The notes under the pieces were generated by a model. It did no database searches, had not been told where the DNA came from, and saw only the letters and a program-made list of their open reading frames with translations. From a virus: 25,839 nt of DNA. Location of the stretch: the IMG/VR virus record IMGVR_UViG_3300011997_000014, positions 1 to 25,839 of that record; one strand, written 5' to 3'. This document shows, piece by piece, positions 14,899-23,710 of the stretch. The translations under genes and the position numbers were made by a program. The number at the start of each line of letters is the position of its first letter. Within the stretch, counting starts at the first letter, position 1.

Positions 14899-16845
14899 AT
14901 GGCTTCAAGAAAACAGCTTGCTCAACTTGACATCTTAGCGGTAACAAACCTTAATGATCCGGGGTCCGGATTCGTTGGTTTCTCCGCTAAGATGGATGGT
15001 TTGTATCAGAAAATAGGTGCTACAGCAGATACAAGACTATTAACAGCGGTTGATATCGGTGTTAATGTGGCTGCCTATAACCATTCGCATCCTTATCTCT
15101 TGTTATCAGGAGGGGTAATGAGTAACGCTAATGTGGTAACCAATCTTAATGCTGATCTTCTGGACGGACAGCACGGTAGTTATTATGCTTCGGCTGCTCA
15201 TAACCATTCAGGAGTTTATCAGCCTCTGGATGCTGATCTCACGGCTATTGCCGCGCTGGCCGGTACATCCGGATTGTTGAAGAAAACAGCAACCGATACA
15301 TGGGCATTAGATACCACAACATATGTGTCTGGCACTCCATGGACAGGCATGGGTTATGTAGCCGGTACACCATGGACAGGAATGGGATATGTAACCGGAA
15401 CACCATGGACAGGGATGGGATTCTTAACCGCGAATCAGGCTCATACTTTGGATTCTCATTCGAATGTAACAATTACTTCAAATGCGGCTGGAGAGATCCT
15501 GAAATGGAACGGATCAACATGGATAAACAACACTCTTGCTGAAGCCGGGATCCAACCAGCAGGAAGTTATGTAACGGGTACTCCGTGGACCGGGATGGGA
15601 TATGTGACCGGTACGCCGTGGACCGGAATGGGATACTTAACCGCGAATCAGGCTCATACTTTGGATTCTCATTCGAACGTAACGATTACTTCAAATGCGG
15701 CTGGAGAGATTCTGAAATGGAACGGATCAGCATGGATTAACAACACTCTTGCTGAAGCTGGAATTCAGCCTGCGGGAAGTTATGTAACGGGTACTCCGTG
15801 GACGGGAATGGGATATGTGACCGGTACTCCGTGGACGGGAATGGGATATATAACAGGAGGGCCGTATCAGCCACTTGCTACAAATCTGACTTCATTAACG
15901 AATCTGACCTATGCTTCAACTTCGTTTGTGAAAATGACAGCAGCTGGTACATTCACTCTGGATACAACAGCTTATGTGACTGGTACGCCGTGGACAGGCA
16001 TGGGATATGTGACCGGTACTCCATGGACAGGCATGGGATATGTAACGGGAGGCCCGTATCAGCCACTTGCTACAAATCTGACTTCATTAACGAATCTGGC
16101 CTATGCTTCATCTTCGTTTGTAAAAATGACAGCAGCCGGTACGTTCACGCTCGATACTGCAACTTATGTAACCGGTACACCGTGGACTGGTATGGGTTAT
16201 GTGACGGGTACTCCGTGGACAGCAATGGGATATGTGACCGGGACACCATGGACTGGTATGGGTTATGTAACCGGTACACCATGGACAGGGTATGGATATA
16301 CAACAACACCGTTTCCATCAGGCAATGGTATTCCAATAGTTGCAAATGGTAATTCATGGGGAACAACAATTCCAACAACAACATTCGCCTTGCGTACCGG
16401 AGAGGGATCTATCGAATTTTCATCAGCGGGATTTCGAATTCCAACTAGTATAGGCGGCACAGACTGGATTCTAAAAAACAATGGAGCTGGAGGATTTCAG
16501 ATTATTACATGGAATGGTTCATCAGCTAGTACTTATCTAACCTTAGATGCAAGTGGAGTTACTGCCACCAACTTCGTCCTTTCTTCAGACATCAGACTTA
16601 AACAGAATATAAATGCGATCAACTCAGAGAATATAAGCAAGATCAATTTTGTAGAGTTTAGCATGAAGGCTGATTTATCGGATAGGAAACGATATGGAGT
16701 TATTGCACAAGAGGTAGAGAAAGTCGCACCAGAGTTAGTTTATACTAACGACAACGGCGTGAAGTCTGTAGCTTACATTGACTTATTAATAGCCAAAATT
16801 TCAGATTTAGAAAAACGACTTAAAAAATGCGAAAATGCGAAATAA
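14899..16845 (+). CDS. Tail fibre with GTPWTGMGY repeats and S74 intramolecular chaperone
   Basis: The 648-residue protein has an N-terminal fibre module (KQLAQLDILAVTNLNDPGSGF, then NADLLDGQHGSYYASAAHNHSG). A central array of 13 copies of an 11-residue unit (consensus VTGTPWTGMGY, about residues 142-467) is interspersed with two duplicated blocks. The C-terminus is a Peptidase_S74 chaperone domain, with the sequence SDIRLK at S563-K568 and KRYGVIAQEVEKVAPELV (about 595-612). In known cases S74 domains trimerise the fibre and then cut themselves off before the Ser. The last helix (LIAKISDLEKRLKK) is a trimerising coiled coil. It overlaps the next gene by 11 nt. Confidence 0.9.
   Translation: MASRKQLAQLDILAVTNLNDPGSGFVGFSAKMDGLYQKIGATADTRLLTAVDIGVNVAAYNHSHPYLLLSGGVMSNANVVTNLNADLLDGQHGSYYASAAHNHSGVYQPLDADLTAIAALAGTSGLLKKTATDTWALDTTTYVSGTPWTGMGYVAGTPWTGMGYVTGTPWTGMGFLTANQAHTLDSHSNVTITSNAAGEILKWNGSTWINNTLAEAGIQPAGSYVTGTPWTGMGYVTGTPWTGMGYLTANQAHTLDSHSNVTITSNAAGEILKWNGSAWINNTLAEAGIQPAGSYVTGTPWTGMGYVTGTPWTGMGYITGGPYQPLATNLTSLTNLTYASTSFVKMTAAGTFTLDTTAYVTGTPWTGMGYVTGTPWTGMGYVTGGPYQPLATNLTSLTNLAYASSSFVKMTAAGTFTLDTATYVTGTPWTGMGYVTGTPWTAMGYVTGTPWTGMGYVTGTPWTGYGYTTTPFPSGNGIPIVANGNSWGTTIPTTTFALRTGEGSIEFSSAGFRIPTSIGGTDWILKNNGAGGFQIITWNGSSASTYLTLDASGVTATNFVLSSDIRLKQNINAINSENISKINFVEFSMKADLSDRKRYGVIAQEVEKVAPELVYTNDNGVKSVAYIDLLIAKISDLEKRLKKCENAK
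15322..16302 (+). repeat. 33-bp tandem repeat array and duplicated blocks inside the fibre gene
   Basis: Thirteen 33-bp units encode (V)TGTPWTGMGY-like peptides, in runs of 3, 2, 2, 2 and 4. Between them, one block (from 15421) is repeated with an offset of 213 bp (from 15634). Another (from about 15856) is repeated with an offset of about 192 bp (from about 16048). Many units differ at third codon positions but keep the protein, implying selection on the peptide. Length variation by recombination is likely. Confidence 0.9.
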
Positions 16846-19800
16846 GATACTTGTAATTTTATTATTACTATGTTCGGTTTGTTTGGGCCAATCAGTTCCA
16901 GACAATACGACATTCAATCTACGGGATGTGACCAATATTCTTGGTGGTGGATCATTACAGGGGGCCGTAAATTCGGCGGCTTCTTTTCCGGATAGTTTTT
17001 GGGATTCTCGTTATGGCAGCAACTACATGTCGCCTAAAACACTTTATGGATTCAGAAACTACACTATAACAGCCTTACCTTGTGGGCAAAACGTTTTATA
17101 TCTGGGAGGGTTGCCAACTAACCCGCGTTCATATCCAATAAGTTTCGGGCCAACAGCGGGATTAGTTGTGTGTGAGTATGCTGGTTGGAAGTTTAATTCC
17201 GGAGATCCAATACCCGTGGGAGGTCTTACATGGACAATAAAACAATCAGGAGTAACACGCGATGCCACGGCTGATTTCGTTTCAGATGGATCTAAGTGGT
17301 ATTACAATGTAAATCATCATGATCCGTCTGAGCCATTACTACCACCTCTTAGATTTATATATAATCCGGCAAATGGCACAGCAGGAACACTTTCTATCGC
17401 TTTCCAAACATACATGCTTAGTGAGTCATGGTATTGGCAAATGCACTGTCCTACATCATGTTCTTTAGGTACAGCATATTCCACACCACATTTTTCTTGT
17501 TACTCTTTCTACTTTCCAAATTTAGTTGCTGGTGCTAACTATTCACTTTACACTGAAAGACTAACAGGCAATGGCGGAAGTGTTGATATTAATGCCTGGG
17601 ATGCTGCCGGAACAATGGCTTCACCAACTTCACCTATATTAACCGGAACACCATCAGTCTATCCTTCAACGGTGATCTTTAATTCAAATGCAGCAACAGC
17701 GCTTGTTTTTGATTTGCACCCAACAAGTACAGCGAAACTCGATGATTACAGGATCACTTTAACAAGAGTTCTGACATACCCGACTATGGCATCAACGGTA
17801 GGTGCTTATTCAATAACACCAACAACAGCCTGGTCGGGAGGTACAATATACGACGATGGAGGTTCACCAATTCTTAGTAAAGGTGTTTGCTATGGTACTT
17901 CTGCCAATCCTCTTTATTCAGGGCCGCATACGGATAATGGCACGGGTAGAGGTCCTTTTGACAGTTACTTAACCTCATTGAATTCTAACACTACTTATCA
18001 TTACCGTTCATATGCGCATAACTCGGTAGGCGAAGGTTACGGGCCTGATTATACATTTACAACATCACTAGCGGTTGTTGCACCTACGGTATCAACAACC
18101 GCAGTAACAAGTATAGGAACAACAACGGCTACTCTTGGAGGTAATGCAACTAATGCCGGAAATGGAACAATTGACAGCCGAGGTATATTTTATTCAAATA
18201 CCACATCCAGTCCAAATGAAACGAACTCATCTTTTACAGTAGATGGTTCAGGGGTAGGTTCTTTTGCAAGTCCGATCACAGGTTTAACACCAGGACAATA
18301 TTATTATTACAGGGCATACGCCCATAATGGTCTATATGGTTATGGTAGCGTATATGGTTTTTGGACAAACTGTAATCCGGTTGTGTTAAGTGCTGGTTTA
18401 GTTTCGCCTACAGCTATTACTTCGTCAGGATTTACTGCTGGTGGAAATGTTACAAGTTTAGGAGGGTGTGATGGAGCAACCGAAGGAATTGTTGCTGCCG
18501 TTTCACCCACAACACCCACAACAGCCAATTTTAATGGGATTTCAGGTTCAGGTTTGACAGGGCCGTTTACAGCATCAATAACAGGGCTATCACCTGGAGT
18601 TTTGTATAATTACAGGAGCTATGCCACAAACAGTTCAGGCACAACTTACGGAACACAGGGTACTGTAACCACACTGGCAAATCTGCCAACTGTTACGACA
18701 ACGACTGCGACAAATAGTTATGCGTATTATACTCTTGGAGGAAATGTCACATCGGATGGAGGAGCAACCACATCGAAAGGCGTTTATTACGGCACATCGA
18801 CAAGTCCTTCTTCCGGCCTTACCGGATGGTCTGGTGTTGGGTCGTATTCAGGAAATACACCGACGTTATCAGCCAATACACGCTATTATTATCGTGCTTT
18901 TGCTTCAAATAGTGCTGGGACCAGTTATGGAACTGAACTAAATTTCTTAACACCTAGTCCTCCGACAGTAGCATCGACAACAGCCGCGACATCAATAACC
19001 CAAACAACAGCATCAAGCGGAGGAAACGTTACTTCAGACGGAGGACAAACCCTTATCGCAAGGGGCGTTTGTTACGGCACATCATCAAACCCAACGACAG
19101 CTAATTCAACCGTTACAACAACAAATACGACGGGAATATTCACCAGCAGCTTATCGGGATTGGCAGCGGGAACGACTTACTATGTAAGAGCCTACGCATC
19201 AAACTATTTCGGTACGACATACGCGACTCAAATCAGTTTTACGACACAATCAGCGGTTAGTTTGCCAACAGTAACAACGGCAACAGCCTCCGCTTCTTAC
19301 ACCTATTTCACTCTTGGAGGAAACGTTACATCAGACGGTGGAGCAACAACATCGCGTGGCGTTTATTATGGCACATCAACAAGTCCAACATCAGGGGTTG
19401 CAATGGGTACGGGAACCGGTGTATTTTCAGGCACAACGCCGTCACTTGTAGCTGCCACTAAATATTATTACCGTGCGTATGCTTCGAATTCAGCGGGAAC
19501 AAACTACGGAACAGAACTGAATCTGACAACAATGAACATGCCGACAGCTTTTTCCACAACGGCTGCTACGTCAATTACCGGCACAACAGTCACAACAGGA
19601 GGTAATGTTTCATCGGATGGCGGTGGAGGTATTACAGCCAGAGGCGTTGCTTACGCATTATCAACGGTAACAACCACTCCAACGACGGCCAATTCTGTTT
19701 CTACCGTTGCTAATACAACAGGTGTTTTGCCAAGTTATTTGACAGGATTAACCGCCGGTCAGACTTACTATGTTCGAGCTTATGCCACGAACTATTGGGG

Positions 19801-20128
19801 AACGTCTTATGCTCCAGCAATCAATTTCACCACAGCCGGCGGCAATATCACAGTTACCTGGAGCTGTGCAATTGTAGCCGGTTCTGGAGGTATGTTCCAA
19901 ATTCAAGTAAATGGAGGACCGCCAACAGTTAGTCAAGGGGCTTCCGGGTCTGGATCTTTTGTCGTTGCTTCAGGAGCCACCGTTCTTGCATTTACAAATG
20001 CTGGTTCTCGTGGAGGTTGTAATGTAACAATGACAGGGAAATCATCAGTAAGTTGTAGCACACAGGGTTGTACTTCTCAACTCACAAGTAATCCAACAAC
20101 GAACATAACATGTACAGGAGCTAATTAA
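16835..20128 (+). CDS. Secreted adhesin-like protein with seven fibronectin-III-like repeats
   Basis: The 1097-residue protein starts with a good Sec signal peptide (MRNKILVILLLLCSVCLGQS), probably cleaved after the Gln. No proper lipobox is present. Residues 25-70 (NTTFNLRDVT..., ending TLYGFRNY) are a module I associate with Bacteroidota phage or surface proteins. Seven repeats of about 95-100 residues follow (about 315-1003), with the pattern GGNVTSDGG...RGVCYGTS...LTGL..GTTYYVRAYA.N..GT.YG. A Ser/Thr/Gly- and Cys-containing tail ends the protein. Such repeats are typical of exported surface proteins. It starts 11 nt inside the S74 fibre gene, so it belongs to the fibre operon. It could be a tip or decoration protein, or a lysogenic surface protein. 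It ends at a terminator that overlaps the next promoter. Confidence 0.75.
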   Translation: MRNKILVILLLLCSVCLGQSVPDNTTFNLRDVTNILGGGSLQGAVNSAASFPDSFWDSRYGSNYMSPKTLYGFRNYTITALPCGQNVLYLGGLPTNPRSYPISFGPTAGLVVCEYAGWKFNSGDPIPVGGLTWTIKQSGVTRDATADFVSDGSKWYYNVNHHDPSEPLLPPLRFIYNPANGTAGTLSIAFQTYMLSESWYWQMHCPTSCSLGTAYSTPHFSCYSFYFPNLVAGANYSLYTERLTGNGGSVDINAWDAAGTMASPTSPILTGTPSVYPSTVIFNSNAATALVFDLHPTSTAKLDDYRITLTRVLTYPTMASTVGAYSITPTTAWSGGTIYDDGGSPILSKGVCYGTSANPLYSGPHTDNGTGRGPFDSYLTSLNSNTTYHYRSYAHNSVGEGYGPDYTFTTSLAVVAPTVSTTAVTSIGTTTATLGGNATNAGNGTIDSRGIFYSNTTSSPNETNSSFTVDGSGVGSFASPITGLTPGQYYYYRAYAHNGLYGYGSVYGFWTNCNPVVLSAGLVSPTAITSSGFTAGGNVTSLGGCDGATEGIVAAVSPTTPTTANFNGISGSGLTGPFTASITGLSPGVLYNYRSYATNSSGTTYGTQGTVTTLANLPTVTTTTATNSYAYYTLGGNVTSDGGATTSKGVYYGTSTSPSSGLTGWSGVGSYSGNTPTLSANTRYYYRAFASNSAGTSYGTELNFLTPSPPTVASTTAATSITQTTASSGGNVTSDGGQTLIARGVCYGTSSNPTTANSTVTTTNTTGIFTSSLSGLAAGTTYYVRAYASNYFGTTYATQISFTTQSAVSLPTVTTATASASYTYFTLGGNVTSDGGATTSRGVYYGTSTSPTSGVAMGTGTGVFSGTTPSLVAATKYYYRAYASNSAGTNYGTELNLTTMNMPTAFSTTAATSITGTTVTTGGNVSSDGGGGITARGVAYALSTVTTTPTTANSVSTVANTTGVLPSYLTGLTAGQTYYVRAYATNYWGTSYAPAINFTTAGGNITVTWSCAIVAGSGGMFQIQVNGGPPTVSQGASGSGSFVVASGATVLAFTNAGSRGGCNVTMTGKSSVSCSTQGCTSQLTSNPTTNITCTGAN

Positions 20129-20138
20129 TTCAATCAAA

Positions 20139-20175
20139 CAGATTCGGAAAATCTTGTCCTTTCCGGATCTGTTTT
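20139..20175 (+). terminator. Intrinsic terminator of the fibre operon, overlapping late promoter 4
   Basis: CAGATTCGGAAA (20139-20150) pairs with TTTCCGGATCTG (20160-20171), 12 bp with one wobble, followed by TTTT. The loop and 3' arm contain the TGTCCTTTC element of the next promoter. Confidence 0.82.
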
Positions 20176-20190
20176 CTAAGATCAAATTTG
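20155..20190 (+). promoter_or_regulatory. Late promoter 4 (20224 operon)
   Basis: TGTCCTTTC (20155-20163), 19-nt spacer, CAAATTTG (20183-20190). The -33 element is embedded in the terminator hairpin of the previous operon. The predicted start is near 20197, about 27 nt before the ATG at 20224. Confidence 0.8.
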
Positions 20191-20223
20191 GGATAGTTTA
20201 GTAATCCAAATAAAAAAACAAAG

Positions 20224-20709
20224 ATGAAAGTAATGATTACACGCACACGGGTTATGCAGATTGTGGCCGGAGCAGCCGCGTTAAAGACCCTTACCGGCAT
20301 TAAGCTGGCTTATGCAGTAAGTAAGAATATTACCGCCCTTAGACGCGAACAGGACACGATTAAGGATGCCATGCCAAAAGTTAAGGAGCTTGAAAATTAT
20401 AATGAAGAATACGGCCTTCTTTTGGATCAGGAAGCCAGGAAGGATGAAAACGGGAATTTCATTCCGACCGGTAGTGGTAATGTGGCCATAGCCAATTACA
20501 CCAACTATACTGAAAAACTCAAAACGTTGGAGAAGAAATACGCCAAGCCCTTAAAGGAGCAAACCAAAGCCAATGAGGATTTTGATAAGTTCCTTAAAGA
20601 ACCGTTTGAATTTGAATTCTTTCAGTTTGAAGAAACTTATCTTCCTGAAACGGTCACGGTTGAACAAATGGATCTACTAGCCGAAATGATCAAAGGAACC
20701 AATGAGTAA
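20224..20709 (+). CDS. Hypothetical helical phage protein (perhaps DUF1617-like)
   Basis: The 161-residue protein is mainly helical and charged. An N-terminal segment (VMITRTRVMQIVAGAAALKTLTGIKLAYAVSKNI) leads into a coiled coil (ALRREQDTIKDAMPKVKELENYNEEYGLLLDQEARKDENGNF), followed by a second helix and an acidic C-terminus rich in Phe and Glu (about 125-140). The pattern of an N-terminal helix, a pair of helices with YG, and a DENGNF-type turn reminds me of DUF1617 phage proteins, but the assignment is weak. It is the first gene after late promoter 4. A hairpin at 20718-20742 separates it from the next gene. Role unknown. Confidence 0.6.
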   Translation: MKVMITRTRVMQIVAGAAALKTLTGIKLAYAVSKNITALRREQDTIKDAMPKVKELENYNEEYGLLLDQEARKDENGNFIPTGSGNVAIANYTNYTEKLKTLEKKYAKPLKEQTKANEDFDKFLKEPFEFEFFQFEETYLPETVTVEQMDLLAEMIKGTNE

Positions 20710-20717
20710 ATAAAAAG

Positions 20718-20742
20718 ACCGGCACTCTTTATGGGTGCCGGT
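20718..20742 (+). promoter_or_regulatory. Intercistronic hairpin, weak terminator or attenuator
   Basis: ACCGGCACTC and GGGTGCCGGT form a 10-bp stem (G-U at the top) with a 5-nt loop. The downstream sequence is TCTGTT, a poor U-tract, so it may stop only part of the transcripts. The hairpin would bury the ATG at 20731, which argues against that codon as the start of the next gene. Confidence 0.6.
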
Positions 20743-20781
20743 TCTGTTAAAATCAAATTTCAACTATTTACACTTAAAATA

Positions 20782-22683
20782 ATGCTTTCCCTTACCCTTA
20801 AAGGCAATATCATACCCCTAACCGTGGACTTTTCCATGCAACTGACATGGAAAAGTCCGGTGTGTGCTTTTGATAAGATACCAGGAAGCTTTGGTCTTGG
20901 TATTACCTTTCCTATTAATGAATACACCCGTGCTTTATTTGGCTTTGCGGAGCGCTTTGCCAAATACCGAAGCAACAGTAATCAGAAATTTCCAGGCTTT
21001 GAAATCCGTTTTGGTGGAGTACTGCTCATGGCCGGTACGCTAACTATCACCAACGCTTCAGCTACCAGCTACGAAGCCTCACTGATTGATCAGGTCGGGG
21101 TACTGGGTGAACTGGAGCAGGAACGTGATCTGCTGGATATCCCGGCATTCTCCCAGGAAATCAATTGGGTGGGCAGTCCATATTACAATCCGGATCAGCA
21201 TTGTTATTGTGCTTTCCCAATTGTCAATCATGGTTTTTTTACCGATAAAGGATTAATCATCAAGCGCACTGTTTGGGATAATATACCCGGTAAGGGATTA
21301 CAGGCAACGGGTGAAACTTATGACACGCAGGTGATGAGTTACCTGTTTAATAAGACAACTGGTTGTAAGATCAATCAGCTGTTTCTGGGAACTTACATCG
21401 AGATGGAAGAATCCCAGATAGACTTACAGGTTTTGACAGAGAAACACAACACTTATGACTCGGGTAAAGTAACTGTTGTTACTCCTTTCCTTTTCCTGAA
21501 CTATGTGATTAAGGAGGCTCTGAAAGATACCAACTTTCACATCGGAACAAATTTTCTGAATGAAGATGCCCAACTTCGGAACCTTTGTATATACAACAAT
21601 TACGATATCACCATGACCCAGTACCTGCAAACCGGAGAATTGTTGTATCAGGATCAGGTTGTCGGAATCAGTGAATCAGGAAATATAATACTGGTCAATA
21701 TGCCTCATTCAGTAGGGGTGAAACTGTACAGCTATTATCGTTCTTATGAATATGTCCTGACACCTAAGAACCACCTTCCAAAGATGAAGGTTGGCGATTT
21801 GATCTTGTCCACCCAAAACCTGACCAATGTTTGTTTTCACTTCTTGCCTGATAATACCGTTAATATCCTTTCCAGGGAAAAGCTATTAACCGGTAATGCA
21901 ATTGATCTGGATGAGTATTTCTTAGGTGTATGGGAAATCGGAGAGCAAAAAAGTGTAGCCTTAAAGTTTACCAGGGAACATGACTCCAATGATCTGGTAT
22001 TTTCTGAACGTTTTAATGATCTGAGTGACCGAAGAGCTGATATCAAGCAGCCGGTTGCCGATTGGCCGGGAATATGGGCAATAGCCAGTCCTGTCGAAGG
22101 TGAAATCCGGCTCATGAGTTCAAACAATACTTTCTATCAGTATAAATGGATTACCCAGGAGAAAGTTAATGGATCGACCATGGCCTCAGATACCACCGAT
22201 GTGTTAGGCTGGGAGGAAATCTCGATCGGCCTTCAAAACGGCTGGCATGAGTTTGGCAGAGAAGAAATAGAAGAGATCAAATCATCATGGTCAAGTTGCT
22301 ATGGTAACGATCAGCTTACACTGGTTAACCAGCAGGGAAACATGAACACCTGGAAGGCAAAAACGCAGGCCTTTTCACCACGTCTGATGATTAATAAGGC
22401 TAACAATTCCGGTGGAGTCCAAAATGCAAATTTCTCCTTCGAATATGAAAAAGCAGATACCGGGATTCTCCCTCTTTACTGGAAAAACTGGAACCAATTC
22501 TGGTCGAACCGCCTTGCAGTAAGTGGAGAATTTGACATGCCGGTTAATGTGCTTCGGTATGTGATCTACAACATTTGTAGCAAGTACCGGACCCGTGAGG
22601 GTGAATTCATGATTGAAGAAATGAGCTGCGAACTATTCATTGACCGCATTGGAACTACACAGGTAAAAGGGTTTAAGGTATAG
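20782..22683 (+). CDS. Putative baseplate / tail hub protein
   Basis: Starting at the ATG at 20782, the protein has 633 residues (MLSLTLKGNIIPLTVDFSMQLTWKSP). This start follows an A-rich leader, while the upstream in-frame ATG at 20731 sits inside a hairpin. The N-terminal part (FEIRFGGVLLMAGTLTITNASATSYEASLIDQVGVLGE, about 75-115) resembles the first domain of hub-type baseplate proteins of Bacteroidota phages, a beta barrel that sets a local coordinate frame. The remainder is strand-rich with many Trp and Asn, and the C-terminus forms a small alpha/beta domain. A tail-tip hub or receptor-facing baseplate role is inferred from size, fold character and position. It is read from late promoter 4. 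Confidence 0.6.
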   Translation: MLSLTLKGNIIPLTVDFSMQLTWKSPVCAFDKIPGSFGLGITFPINEYTRALFGFAERFAKYRSNSNQKFPGFEIRFGGVLLMAGTLTITNASATSYEASLIDQVGVLGELEQERDLLDIPAFSQEINWVGSPYYNPDQHCYCAFPIVNHGFFTDKGLIIKRTVWDNIPGKGLQATGETYDTQVMSYLFNKTTGCKINQLFLGTYIEMEESQIDLQVLTEKHNTYDSGKVTVVTPFLFLNYVIKEALKDTNFHIGTNFLNEDAQLRNLCIYNNYDITMTQYLQTGELLYQDQVVGISESGNIILVNMPHSVGVKLYSYYRSYEYVLTPKNHLPKMKVGDLILSTQNLTNVCFHFLPDNTVNILSREKLLTGNAIDLDEYFLGVWEIGEQKSVALKFTREHDSNDLVFSERFNDLSDRRADIKQPVADWPGIWAIASPVEGEIRLMSSNNTFYQYKWITQEKVNGSTMASDTTDVLGWEEISIGLQNGWHEFGREEIEEIKSSWSSCYGNDQLTLVNQQGNMNTWKAKTQAFSPRLMINKANNSGGVQNANFSFEYEKADTGILPLYWKNWNQFWSNRLAVSGEFDMPVNVLRYVIYNICSKYRTREGEFMIEEMSCELFIDRIGTTQVKGFKV

Positions 22684-22689
22684 TAAACC

Positions 22690-22725
22690 TGTCCTTTGGA
22701 GGAGTGGCCTATTCCCCTAAGTTTG
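22690..22725 (+). promoter_or_regulatory. Late promoter 5 (lysis cassette)
   Basis: TGTCCTTTG (22690-22698), 19-nt spacer, TAAGTTTG (22718-22725). Here the -33 part is the canonical TTTG, which ties the phage motif to the ordinary Bacteroidota promoter. A start near 22732 excludes the in-frame GTG at 22704 and leaves an almost leaderless ATG at 22740. Confidence 0.85.
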
Positions 22726-22739
22726 AAATCAAAAACACT

Positions 22740-22940
22740 ATGAAAGAAACTCCCCAGGCAGGTGCCTTTGGCACAATCGCAACCTTTCTGTTTGGCTCAA
22801 TGCTTCACCTGGATAAAGCCATGCAGGATGAAATAACCTTTTGGCTGCAAACTGCCGCCTTTCTGATTTCATTAATCGTTGGTATACTGACCATTTTTAT
22901 TTCAATCCGCAAAATCAGGCAAAAAGATGCAAAGAATTAA
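22740..22940 (+). CDS. Putative holin
   Basis: The 66-residue protein MKETPQAGAFGTIATFLFGSMLHLDKAMQDEITFWLQTAAFLISLIVGILTIFISIRKIRQKDAKN has a weakly hydrophobic first segment (GAFGTIATFLFGSMLHL). A clear membrane helix follows (FWLQTAAFLISLIVGILTIFI), then a basic tail. That is the build of a small class II-type holin. Late promoter 5 favours the ATG at 22740 over an upstream GTG at 22704. It overlaps the peptidase gene by 14 nt, and the trio 22740-23660 is a standard lysis module. Holins form membrane lesions that release the endolysin. Sequence alone does not prove the role. Confidence 0.68.
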   Translation: MKETPQAGAFGTIATFLFGSMLHLDKAMQDEITFWLQTAAFLISLIVGILTIFISIRKIRQKDAKN

Positions 22941-23349
22941 ACTTTCGACCAACCTCTATTTGGATGAATATATTCCCAAAGAGCTGTATTTGAAATTTGA
23001 GTCAACCCCTTATATCCTGATTGGACTATTGGACAAACGGCTGATTACAGCTGATCAGAAGCTCCGGGATCAATTTGGCCCAGTCACGATCAATAACTGG
23101 TGGGATGGGGGAAGCCGGAACTGGTCAGGAATCAGAACTCCGGAAACAACTTTGTTCAGCCTCACTTCTCAACATGCGCATGGAAGGGCATCCGACAAAC
23201 TATTCACGGTGTCAGCAGCCGAAGTCAGGCAATATATCCGGGAGCATTGGCGCGAACTAGGTATCACTTGCATCGAGGACAATGTAAGCTGGGCGCATTC
23301 GGATGTAAGAAACTGGATTGGTAATGAATTATTAATCGTGCAGCCATGA
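22927..23349 (+). CDS. M15-family peptidase, putative endolysin
   Basis: The 140-residue protein contains the M15A-type zinc site: H83 and D90 in SQHAHGRASD, and H124 in SWAHSD. A likely catalytic E117 lies in CIEDN, and WWDGGSRNWSGIRTP (about 58-72) is the conserved entry loop. Members cleave D-Ala-containing or other cross-bridge peptide bonds in peptidoglycan. No signal peptide is present, which fits holin-dependent release. The start lies inside the holin candidate gene (14-nt overlap) and the stop overlaps the following ATG (ATGA). It is the lytic enzyme of the lysis cassette. Confidence 0.9.
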   Translation: MQRIKLSTNLYLDEYIPKELYLKFESTPYILIGLLDKRLITADQKLRDQFGPVTINNWWDGGSRNWSGIRTPETTLFSLTSQHAHGRASDKLFTVSAAEVRQYIREHWRELGITCIEDNVSWAHSDVRNWIGNELLIVQP

Positions 23350-23660
23350 AAATATTCTTTCTAAATATCTGGAAATATATCACCTTCCTTTTTGCAGGAA
23401 TCATTGCAGGAATGGTTGCAGCCATTAAGTTGATCGAAAAGCCATCGGTTGTAAATGTTGCAGCTGACACATTTGTGGCAGAGCAAACCCAGCAAATCGG
23501 AAAACTAAAACAAAGAGGTGATGGAAATTTGCAGGATATTTCCCTGCCTACTCAGATCCCAACCCGAAAAGAAAAGCGACTTGCACGTAGAGCTGCAAGA
23601 CGTGAGCTGCGTCAAGAAAGGAGAAATCAGCAGGAGGAAGATAATCTTAAAAGTCCATAA
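23346..23660 (+). CDS. Membrane-anchored basic protein, spanin- or holin-like
   Basis: The 104-residue protein has an N-terminal membrane helix (IWKYITFLFAGIIAGMVAAIKLI, about 8-30). A short hydrophilic middle follows (EQTQQIGKLKQRGDGN), then a strongly basic helix (RKEKRLARRAARRELRQERRNQQEE, about 74-98). It starts 4 nt inside the M15 peptidase gene and ends before an intrinsic terminator, so it is the third gene of the lysis cassette. An N-in anchor with a charged extension resembles an inner-membrane spanin, but no outer-membrane partner is seen. It could also be an accessory holin. Confidence 0.62.
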   Translation: MKIFFLNIWKYITFLFAGIIAGMVAAIKLIEKPSVVNVAADTFVAEQTQQIGKLKQRGDGNLQDISLPTQIPTRKEKRLARRAARRELRQERRNQQEEDNLKSP

Positions 23661-23710
23661 TGTAATTTGTTCCTTATCATTTGATTGATTGAATTATTGA
23701 TTGATTTTGA

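Noticed and set aside
15322-16302. CRISPR-like appearance of the repeats
   Set aside because: Units are adjacent, in frame and coding, without unique spacers or cas genes.
15798-16352. Alternative frame of 184 codons in the fibre repeat array
   Set aside because: Periodic C/D/R/Y-rich product created by the 33-bp repeats in another frame.
14899-20128. Diversity-generating retroelement acting on the fibre or adhesin
   Set aside because: No reverse transcriptase or template repeat is visible in the window.
20731-20781. Upstream ATG for the baseplate-like gene
   Set aside because: It lies inside a 10-bp hairpin, and the extra residues look unlike a natural N-terminus; ATG 20782 has an A-rich leader.
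22704-22739. GTG start for the holin candidate
   Set aside because: It lies between the -33 and -7 boxes of late promoter 5, upstream of the expected transcription start.
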